From Parasphingorhabdus cellanae (GTDB taxonomy: Bacteria > Pseudomonadota > Alphaproteobacteria > Sphingomonadales > Sphingomonadaceae): a stretch of DNA of 64,000 nucleotides. The notes beneath the pieces are model-generated. The model was not told where the DNA came from, did no database searches, and worked only from the letters and a program-made list of their open reading frames with translations. The stretch spans positions 1,612,001-1,676,000 of the forward strand of contig NZ_CP071794.1 of NCBI RefSeq assembly GCF_017498565.1. Direction: 5' to 3'. Positions 8,581 through 15,213 of the stretch are shown piece by piece. The position numbers and the translations under genes were made by a program. Every line of letters begins with the position of its first letter. Position 1 is the first letter of the stretch.

Positions 8581-9405
8581 CTATTTCAAATAGGCATCAG
8601 CGCCGATGCGATCGATTTTTGACCCACCACCGCGCAGTTCAGGCGCGTTTTTTAGATCCGCAAAACCCCGGTCCAATGCCGCACCGACGGCGCCGAGCGC
8701 CGTGCCGGGGAAAAGCGCGACACTATATCCAATCTGCTGCGCTGTTTTAGCATCGGTCACTTCATCCGTGTCACGGAGCAAGTTATGCAGCAAGTTCGCT
8801 TTGCCGTCCATCTGCCGGACAAGCTCATCCATCTGGGCCCGCGTAGTCAAAGATTCTACGAAGACCATGTCAGCGCCCGCTTCGACATAGGCATGGACAC
8901 GTTCCAATGCACGCTCAAACCCTTCTGTGGTCATGGCATCGCTGCGCGCGCTGATCAGGACGTCCGCGTCGGTTAGCGCATCGCGGGCCGCCTTGATCTT
9001 ATCAACCATGGCTTCCTGACTGATCAACAGGCGGGAAAGCGGATTGTTAGCCGGTTTTACCTCCTGCTGGTCTTCAATCTGAATGGCAGAGGCCCCTGCC
9101 CGTTCCAGCATCCCGACTGTTCTGCCAACAGCAAAGGCATTGCCAAAGCCTTGATCTGCATCAACCAGCATCGGAATCTCGATGCGATCACCAATCCGAG
9201 CAACAATCTCTGCAGTCTCACTCGCGGTCAGCAGCCCTATATCCGGCCGCGCCAAATGGGTAGCAGCCAAAGCAGAACCGGAAACAAATACCGCCTCAAA
9301 GCCTGCGGCTTCAGCCCGATAGGCGCTGAGCGCGTCATATACGCCCGGCGCGATGACAATCTCTCGCTGCTGCAATCGCGTGCGTAATTTTTTAGCCAAA
9401 GTCAC
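8581..9405 (-). CDS. Isocitrate lyase / PEP mutase superfamily lyase
   Basis: This TIM-barrel enzyme has about 274 residues. VIAPGVYDALSAYRAEAAGF near the N terminus and the metal-binding DADQGFGN followed by IEDQQ are hallmarks of the PEP mutase, oxaloacetate decarboxylase, methylisocitrate lyase and 2,3-dimethylmalate lyase group. The KKCGH loop of true isocitrate lyases is absent. I prefer the GTG at 9405, 8 bases after the PhyH-type gene, because the family usually begins directly with this helix; the ATG at 9456 would overlap that gene. It probably cleaves or decarboxylates a C-C bond in a 2-hydroxy or 2-oxo diacid. The operon context suggests the lower part of a degradation route. Confidence 0.8.
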   Translation of the reverse strand: MTLAKKLRTRLQQREIVIAPGVYDALSAYRAEAAGFEAVFVSGSALAATHLARPDIGLLTASETAEIVARIGDRIEIPMLVDADQGFGNAFAVGRTVGMLERAGASAIQIEDQQEVKPANNPLSRLLISQEAMVDKIKAARDALTDADVLISARSDAMTTEGFERALERVHAYVEAGADMVFVESLTTRAQMDELVRQMDGKANLLHNLLRDTDEVTDAKTAQQIGYSVALFPGTALGAVGAALDRGFADLKNAPELRGGGSKIDRIGADAYLK

Positions 9406-9412
9406 AGAAGCT

Positions 9413-10375
9413 TCAGTTCGCAGGCGCCTTGTCCTTGCGGGAAAGCTCCCCGGCATCTTCCTTCACCTTCAATTCCTTGAAGGCCTTATATTCGTTCACG
9501 CCGGCCATTTCCTGCTTTGGCCAGCGCGTCGCGAAGCCTTGCGGGAAATGCGCATCGCTATCCGCACGGCCATCTTCAGACCATAGAAGCGGGAAGTGGG
9601 AGCCTTCGGGCTTTTCGCCTTCGAGCATTTCGTCAAAACTGACCCCGGCCAGATTCACACAATCCGGACGCGGCGCCCAGCGAATATCATCACCGAACAC
9701 CCGTTCCGAGATGGCGACACGCCAGTCATCGGTCGGATTACCGGCGGAATAATGCAGCACCCATGGATGCACAATCAGCAGATCACCAGGGTCCATGTCC
9801 CACGACAGAAAACGCAAATTCGGATCCCCGCGCTTGCTCTCAATTTCCGGATGCGGCACCCGATCATCCGGTTTGATCATCTTTCGCGCGTTAGGTGAAA
9901 ACAGCCAGTAAGGCACATCATCATGCTGCGTGCCCGCTAGAACTTCGAGGCAATTGGCTTTCACAATCGGCGTCAATGGTATCCAGATGGAGGGCACCAT
10001 GTTGCCTTTAACCGGCCAGCCCATCCGGTCACAATGCCAAAGGGTCTTGGCATCAGATTGCGGCGGCTTGGCGAAAAATTCATCGAAGAAAAATCGAATC
10101 TCCTTTGACTGCATGACTTTGCCTGCAACCTCCGCAATCGGTGATTCAAAGACGAACCGGCGATATTCCTCAATGCATCGCGCCATATAACGGCCCGGTA
10201 TAGTTGGCAGCAAACCGACATCCTTTTTGTCGATTATAACCTCTCGGGCAATCGGTTCGAGCAAGTCGATCCAGTCGCGATCCAACACGCTGCGCAGACA
10301 GACGGCACCATCTCTCGCATAATCGTCAATATCCTGTTGCGTGACGTCGCGAAGCGGGCGTTTGTTTAAAGCCAT
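9413..10375 (-). CDS. Phytanoyl-CoA dioxygenase (PhyH) family Fe(II)/2-oxoglutarate oxygenase
   Basis: This 320-residue protein has the cupin-fold iron triad: H114-x-D116 in LWHCDRMGW, and a distal His in IVHPWVLHYSAGN (His203 or His208), followed by the 2-oxoglutarate-binding Arg in DDWRVAISERV. The family hydroxylates unactivated carbons of acyl-CoAs, amino acids and secondary metabolites. It is the first gene of the four-gene minus-strand operon. GAGGACAG lies about 7 bases before the ATG. A 17-bp dyad shared with two other promoters lies about 75 bases upstream. The substrate is unknown, and a hydroxylation preceding the lyase step is a reasonable guess. Confidence 0.85.
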   Translation of the reverse strand: MALNKRPLRDVTQQDIDDYARDGAVCLRSVLDRDWIDLLEPIAREVIIDKKDVGLLPTIPGRYMARCIEEYRRFVFESPIAEVAGKVMQSKEIRFFFDEFFAKPPQSDAKTLWHCDRMGWPVKGNMVPSIWIPLTPIVKANCLEVLAGTQHDDVPYWLFSPNARKMIKPDDRVPHPEIESKRGDPNLRFLSWDMDPGDLLIVHPWVLHYSAGNPTDDWRVAISERVFGDDIRWAPRPDCVNLAGVSFDEMLEGEKPEGSHFPLLWSEDGRADSDAHFPQGFATRWPKQEMAGVNEYKAFKELKVKEDAGELSRKDKAPAN

Positions 10376-10448
10376 GATATTCTGTCCTCTATCAATTCGG
10401 CCCTCTTATAACCAAGCAGACTCGGATCAGGGCTTTCAGAGGGATCAA

Positions 10449-10465
10449 TATCCACTCGACGGATA
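10449..10465. promoter_or_regulatory. 17-bp dyad operator, copy 1 (TATCC-N7-GGATA)
   Basis: TATCCACTCGACGGATA lies in the 199-bp space between the divergent PhyH-type operon and the FAD hydroxylase operon. The same arrangement, a 17-mer with TRTCC and GGAYA arms, occurs at 15121-15137 and 20124-20140. Copies 1 and 3 also share GTTT immediately after the right arm. The repeated spacing at three promoters of one catabolic district argues for a shared repressor or activator site. The regulator is not identifiable in the window. Confidence 0.55.
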
Positions 10466-10574
10466 GTTTTGGCAACGGTGTCACCGCAGTGCGAATAGTA
10501 GAACAGAACAGCGCTCCACGCCCCGTGTAATTGCTTATGGCGCCAAACACACAAACGCTGGAGCAGCAATATAT

Positions 10575-11780
10575 ATGCAGCATCTGAAAACACAGATCGT
10601 AATCGCAGGTGCAGGACCTGTTGGGAGCGTCGCAGCCTATTTCCTGGCAAGTAACGGCATAGACGTTATCCTGTTGGAATCCGGCTGTGATTGCGCACTG
10701 GATTTGCGTGCCTCGACCTTTCATCCCCCAACACTGGAAATGCTGGATCAATTTGGCATCACCGAAAAACTGATCGAAAAAGGCCTGAAAGCGCCGATTT
10801 ATCATTTCAGGGAGCGCCAGACGGGGGAAGTGATCGACTTTGACATGGGTGAGATTTCTGACCACACGCCCTTTCCCTATCGCGTGCAGTGCGAGCAATA
10901 TCATCTCTCTCGCATGTTGTCAGACAGCGTACGCAACTTGCCCGGCGCGGACGTGCGCTTCGCACATCGCGTCGTTGGCTTTGATCAGGACCAGACCGGG
11001 GTCGATGTCTATGCTGAAAATCCGCAAGAGATTGTCCAGATTCGTGCGGACTATCTGATCGGAGCTGATGGATCGAACAGCATCATCCGCAAATGGCTCG
11101 ATACGGATTTTGATGGCTTCACCTACCCGGAAAAATTTCTCTGCTACACCACCACGGAACCGTTGGAACAGAAACTGCCGAATCTATGCCATGTCAATTA
11201 TGTCTCAGATCCCAAGGAATGGATGGTTCTGCTGAGAGTGCCATCGCTCTGGCGGGTGCTCGTCCCTGCCAAGGAAGAACAGCCGGATGAAGAGCTGTTG
11301 GCCGATGAGAAGAAAAACGACGTGTTTGATCGCTTGGTCGGCAATGGCGAAAATGTGGAGACTGCGCATCGCACCATCTACCGTGTACATCAGAGGGTGG
11401 CGAAGCGGTTCATGCATGACCGGGTTGCGATTATTGGTGATGCGGCGCATCTTAATAACCCGATTGGGGGTTTTGGCATGAACAGCGGCATTCACGATGC
11501 ATTTAATTTGTGCGACAAATTTGCGCGCATTTATAACAAAGGCGCGGATGCCGACGAAGCTCTGGGCATTTTCGAACGGCAACGTCATAAAACAACCCAT
11601 GATTTTATTCAGGCACAGACAATCAGAAATATGCAATATCTGGCCGAAGGCGAGAGCGAAGAGCATAAGCGCCGCAAAGAAGAAATGCAGCGTGTCCACA
11701 GTGACCCGGAAGCGCGCGAAGGCTTCCTGTTGCGGCAATCGATGATTGAAAGTCTGAAACAGGAAAAGCTGGTCGCCTGA
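10575..11780 (+). CDS. FAD-dependent aromatic hydroxylase (PheA/TfdB/UbiH-type monooxygenase)
   Basis: This 401-residue flavoprotein has all three group A monooxygenase motifs: GxGxxG as IAGAGPVGSVAAYFL at residues 9-23, the GD motif in YLIGADGSNSIIRKWL, and the FAD ribityl motif in VAIIGDAAHLNNPIGGFGMN. Members hydroxylate phenols or related ring compounds with NAD(P)H and oxygen. The gene overlaps the next one by one base (TGATG). It faces away from the PhyH-type operon across a 199-bp region with a shared dyad. The ring substrate is not identifiable. The C-terminal thioredoxin-like domain of phenol hydroxylases is absent. Confidence 0.88.
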   Translation: MQHLKTQIVIAGAGPVGSVAAYFLASNGIDVILLESGCDCALDLRASTFHPPTLEMLDQFGITEKLIEKGLKAPIYHFRERQTGEVIDFDMGEISDHTPFPYRVQCEQYHLSRMLSDSVRNLPGADVRFAHRVVGFDQDQTGVDVYAENPQEIVQIRADYLIGADGSNSIIRKWLDTDFDGFTYPEKFLCYTTTEPLEQKLPNLCHVNYVSDPKEWMVLLRVPSLWRVLVPAKEEQPDEELLADEKKNDVFDRLVGNGENVETAHRTIYRVHQRVAKRFMHDRVAIIGDAAHLNNPIGGFGMNSGIHDAFNLCDKFARIYNKGADADEALGIFERQRHKTTHDFIQAQTIRNMQYLAEGESEEHKRRKEEMQRVHSDPEAREGFLLRQSMIESLKQEKLVA

Positions 11781-12559
11781 TGCCCCTGAAATCTAATCCA
11801 AAACCCCGCCCTGATCCCGACGCTCTTGGTTATCGCAAATTGTTCGGCGTACTTGGGCCGTCTACCAACACCGTCGTCCAGCCGGATTTTGATGATTTGC
11901 GTGTGCGCGGTGTGACCAATCATTACAGCCGGATTGTCGTGGAAGATGCGCAGGCAATCTCGAATGAAACCTTCATGGCAGGCACGCTGGAAATTTCCCG
12001 CAATACGCTGGATGCGGTGCGCGGTGTCCTGACCTGCAATCCCGACTATCTGGTCATGGGCATGTCCGCTGTTACCTTTTACGGTGGCGCAGAAGGGGCG
12101 CAGAAATGGCGCGAAAATATCGAGAGCGAGGCGGGTCTGAAATTATGTACAGGATCCCAATCGCTGATCGAGGCTTTCAAAGCCTATGGCGGGATCAAAA
12201 AGATTGTCGTGCTCTCGCCCTATTATCCGTCCGCCAACGCCCATGTTGCCCATTTCATGGCCGATCATGGGGTTGAGGTCGTCCGCGATACCTGCCTGCG
12301 CTGTTCCAGCTGGACTTCGATTGCGCAGGTGCCAACCGAGACGTTGCGAGAAGAATTGCACGCTCTTGATGGCGATGATGTTGATGCGCTCGTACAGGTT
12401 GGAACCAACCTGTCGATGACGCGGCTGGCAGCGGCAGCGGAAATGTATCTGGGCAAACCCGTCATCGCGATCAACACCGCAACCTATTGGAACGCGCTGC
12501 GCCAGAATGATATCACCGATCAGGTCAGCGGCTTTGGTCGCCTGATGGAAGAATTCTAG
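11780..12559 (+). CDS. Asp/Glu racemase superfamily protein (maleate isomerase / arylmalonate decarboxylase-like)
   Basis: This 259-residue protein has the repeated alpha/beta layout of the family. GVLGPSTNTVVQPDF opens the first half, KKIVVLSPYYPSAN the second, and QVGTNLSMTRLA with LGKPVIAINTATYW closes it. Maleate isomerase, AMDase and racemases use one or two cysteines in the loops that here read MGMSAVTFYGG (about residues 93-103) and VQVGTNLSM (205-213). Neither loop contains Cys; the cysteines sit at 86, 123, 172 and 175. The reaction may therefore differ from isomerisation or racemisation. It is linked by a one-base overlap to the FAD hydroxylase and by 13 bases to the NodB-fold enzyme. 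Confidence 0.75.
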   Translation: MPLKSNPKPRPDPDALGYRKLFGVLGPSTNTVVQPDFDDLRVRGVTNHYSRIVVEDAQAISNETFMAGTLEISRNTLDAVRGVLTCNPDYLVMGMSAVTFYGGAEGAQKWRENIESEAGLKLCTGSQSLIEAFKAYGGIKKIVVLSPYYPSANAHVAHFMADHGVEVVRDTCLRCSSWTSIAQVPTETLREELHALDGDDVDALVQVGTNLSMTRLAAAAEMYLGKPVIAINTATYWNALRQNDITDQVSGFGRLMEEF

Positions 12560-12572
12560 GAAAGACATACAG

Positions 12573-13490
12573 ATGTTTGATTATGATTATGTCCCGCTGC
12601 CCGAGCGTGCACCGCTGAAATGGCCGAATGGCGCAAAAGTGGCATTGATGTTCACTTTCAATCTGGAAACCTGGGATCTCGTGAAAGACACGGACCAGCC
12701 CTATTATGCCGGTGGCCCTGCCTTGCTGCCCAATGCACTGGCCGGGCGGATACCCGATTATCCCAATTATAGCTGGCGTGAATATGGCCAGCGAATCGGC
12801 ATCTGGCGGATGTTCGATCTGTTTGACGAGCTTGGCGCAAAGGCAGGGTGCACCACAAATGCCGTCACGTTTGAGCGGCGCAAGGCGATGACCGATGCCT
12901 GTCTGGAGCGCGGCTGGGAACTGATCGCCCATAATCATGAGCAGGGCGAACTGCTGACAGACTTCCACGATGATATCGACGCCGAACGCGACATTATTCG
13001 CCGCTCCGTCGAGATGTACGAAAAACATACTGGCAAACGGCCAACAGGCTGGCTGTCCTCGTCGCTGCGCGGGACATTGAACACGCCGACCATATTGGTC
13101 GAGGAAGGTTTCAAATTTTACTGTGACATTATGAATGATGACCAGCCCTATATGATCCGCACGGATGCAGGGCCGATAGTCGCCACACCCTACTCCAATG
13201 TCATCAATGACTTCACCATATTAACCCGCAACGCCCGCACCACTGACGAATATCGCGACCTGCTGATCGAGGAGCTGACGGTGCTGCACAAGGAAGGCGC
13301 CAAAACCGGACGAATCATGAATGTTGGCCTGCATCCCCATGTATCGGGCCGCGCCTATACCATCCGCGCCTTGCGGGAATTTATTGAATATGCGCAGGGG
13401 CTGGACGGCATATGGTGGGCGACAAGAGAAGAGATTGCTGACTGGTATGCCGACAATCACGAAGCCCATTTTCCGGGGCAACTCGGCTGA
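12573..13490 (+). CDS. NodB-fold polysaccharide deacetylase family hydrolase (PuuE/PgdA-like subgroup)
   Basis: This 305-residue cytoplasmic protein has the NodB-type TIM-like fold. Where classical deacetylases have TFDDG, this one has FNLETWDL, and the metal-binding second motif reads IAHNHEQGELL. This is the pattern of the subgroup containing metal-independent allantoinase (PuuE), cyclic imide hydrolases and PgdA relatives, which act on cyclic amides or small amides rather than sugar polymers. SWREYGQRIGIWRMFD is also typical of that subgroup. It ends 4 bases before the converging aldehyde dehydrogenase. Following a ring hydroxylase and a racemase-fold enzyme, opening of an imide, amide or lactone is the most economical role. 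Confidence 0.78.
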   Translation: MFDYDYVPLPERAPLKWPNGAKVALMFTFNLETWDLVKDTDQPYYAGGPALLPNALAGRIPDYPNYSWREYGQRIGIWRMFDLFDELGAKAGCTTNAVTFERRKAMTDACLERGWELIAHNHEQGELLTDFHDDIDAERDIIRRSVEMYEKHTGKRPTGWLSSSLRGTLNTPTILVEEGFKFYCDIMNDDQPYMIRTDAGPIVATPYSNVINDFTILTRNARTTDEYRDLLIEELTVLHKEGAKTGRIMNVGLHPHVSGRAYTIRALREFIEYAQGLDGIWWATREEIADWYADNHEAHFPGQLG

Positions 13491-13494
13491 AGGG

Positions 13495-15009
13495 TCAGAT
13501 GATCGCGCAGACGGTCTTTAGCTCCAGATAGTTTTCCAGTGCAGCCTGCCCGCTATCGCGGCCCCAACCCGACTGTTTCATCCCGCCAATGGGAAGGGAC
13601 GCATCATACATGGCGTGGCCATTGACCCAGACCGTGCCAGCTTTCAGGCGCCCCGCCATACGCATGCCGTTCGAAAGGCCTTCGGTCCAGACGCCGGCTG
13701 CCAGCGCATAGTCGCTGTCGTTCGCAGCAGCGATAATTTCGTCAGTGTCGTCAAACGGGGTGACAACGACCACCGGCCCGAAAATTTCTTCGCGGACAAT
13801 GCTCATATCCGGGGTTACATCCGTGATCACTGTCGGTTCGACAAAACTCTGATTGGGACCACCCGTTTCACCTCCCGACAATATCGAGGCGCCCGCCGAT
13901 TTGCCGTCCGCAATATAGGCGGCAACTTTGGCGCTATGTTCTTTCGAAACCAGCGGTCCCATTTGCGTTTCCGGATCAAGGCCGTGGCCGAGCTTTATCT
14001 GTCCGCCAATGGCGGCAATTCCCTCTGCCACTTTATCCATGATCGACCCGTGGCAATAGAGGCGGGACCCCGCGATACACACTTGTCCGCCATTGAAGAA
14101 TATCGCATTGGCAGCGCCTTGAATGGCGGCATCAATATCGGCATCCGGCATGATGATGACGGGCGACTTTCCGCCAAGCTCCAATGTTATGCGTTTCAAA
14201 TTGCCCTGCGCCGCGTTCATGATCGCGCGGCCGGTTTGCGTCGAACCGGTAAACGCGATTTTATCGACATGTTTATGTTCCGCCAAAGCCGCGCCTGCCT
14301 CATGTCCGAAACCCGTTACCAGATTTATCACGCCGTCGGGCAGCCCGGCTTCCTGCATCAATTCGACCAGCCTGACTGCGGTCAGCGATGTGTTCTCCGC
14401 TGGCTTCAATACTATCGTACACCCGGCCGCCAAAGCGGGAGCGAGCTTCATTGCGGTGAGAACCAGGGGCGAATTCCACGGCACAATCGCACCGACCACG
14501 CCCACCGGTTCTTTTTGAGTATAGGCAAAAACCTCTTTGCCCTCCGGCTGGTAGTTGATCGACGTGGGAATGGTTGCCCCTTCGATCTTGGTCGCCAGCC
14601 CGGCAAAATATCGAAACTGGTTCACTGCACCGGGAATTTCCGCCCAGCGCCCGACATATAATGCTTTCCCCTGATCCAGCGTTTCCAGTTCAGCCAGCTC
14701 GTCAATATTGGCTTCCAACAGGCCCGCTATTTTCCACAGCATCTGGCTGCGTTCCATCGGGGTTATTTTCGACCATCGACCATCTGCAAAAGCGTTACGC
14801 GCCGCATGGACAGCTTTGTCGACATCCTCTGCTCCTGATCGTTGAAGCTTTCCGATCACCTCGCCAGTCGCGGGATCGAGCGTATCGAAGGTTTCACCGC
14901 TCTGACATGACAACCATTCGCCATTTACGAGATTGGAATATATGCCTTTTTCCAGAAACTTTGTCGCAGCCGGACCCGGCTGGGGGATGGAAAGATTGAT
15001 CTCTTGCAT
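13495..15009 (-). CDS. NAD(P)-dependent aldehyde dehydrogenase
   Basis: This is a full-length ALDH of 504 residues. The general base Glu is in ITLELGGKSP, the nucleophile Cys in FFNGGQVCIAGSRLY, the cofactor motif in AFTGSTQTGRAI, and EEIFGPVVVVTPFD is conserved. It oxidises an aldehyde to the acid and resembles the betaine-aldehyde, phenylacetaldehyde and coniferyl aldehyde group without clear specificity. GAGG lies about 7 bases before the ATG. A perfect 19-bp palindrome (15022-15040) sits in its 5' leader, and a shared dyad (15121-15137) in the divergent promoter, so it is probably co-regulated with the E1 enzyme across the gap. Confidence 0.9.
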   Translation of the reverse strand: MQEINLSIPQPGPAATKFLEKGIYSNLVNGEWLSCQSGETFDTLDPATGEVIGKLQRSGAEDVDKAVHAARNAFADGRWSKITPMERSQMLWKIAGLLEANIDELAELETLDQGKALYVGRWAEIPGAVNQFRYFAGLATKIEGATIPTSINYQPEGKEVFAYTQKEPVGVVGAIVPWNSPLVLTAMKLAPALAAGCTIVLKPAENTSLTAVRLVELMQEAGLPDGVINLVTGFGHEAGAALAEHKHVDKIAFTGSTQTGRAIMNAAQGNLKRITLELGGKSPVIIMPDADIDAAIQGAANAIFFNGGQVCIAGSRLYCHGSIMDKVAEGIAAIGGQIKLGHGLDPETQMGPLVSKEHSAKVAAYIADGKSAGASILSGGETGGPNQSFVEPTVITDVTPDMSIVREEIFGPVVVVTPFDDTDEIIAAANDSDYALAAGVWTEGLSNGMRMAGRLKAGTVWVNGHAMYDASLPIGGMKQSGWGRDSGQAALENYLELKTVCAII

Positions 15010-15021
15010 ATAATATCCTCA

Positions 15022-15040
15022 ATTTCTGGTGACCAGAAAT
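15022..15040. promoter_or_regulatory. Perfect 19-bp palindrome in the aldehyde dehydrogenase leader
   Basis: ATTTCTGGT-G-ACCAGAAAT has nine complementary bases on each side of one central base. It begins 13 bases upstream of the aldehyde dehydrogenase start and includes or abuts its ribosome-binding region, so a bound repressor would block transcription or early elongation. The TGGTnACCA core is reminiscent of GntR or MarR type sites, but I cannot assign the regulator. Confidence 0.5.
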
Positions 15041-15120
15041 GGCATCCGCCGCGAGAAAGCGCCATTCCGAAAAGTGACAATAGAGAGCTTCACGCCAACC
15101 GAAACATGCACAATTGATTT

Positions 15121-15137
15121 TGTCCATCAGATGGACA
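15121..15137. promoter_or_regulatory. 17-bp dyad operator, copy 2 (TGTCCAT-N3-ATGGACA)
   Basis: TGTCCATCAGATGGACA is a perfect 7+3+7 palindrome between the divergent aldehyde dehydrogenase and E1 genes. Its length and arm positions equal those at 10449 and 20124, with R for the second base and Y for the second-last. The site overlaps a possible -35 region (TTGTCC) for the E1 gene. Confidence 0.55.
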
Positions 15138-15213
15138 GGGTGCAATTCCTAAGCTGGTGCATAAAGACCATGATGTCTATGTGTAGTTGCAACTCATCTG
15201 GAACGCCGAAATC

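Noticed and set aside
10575-13490. A nicotinate-type pathway (NicC hydroxylase, NicE isomerase, amidase)
   Set aside because: No ring-opening dioxygenase (NicX) or deformylase is present, and the isomerase-like protein lacks the loop cysteines.
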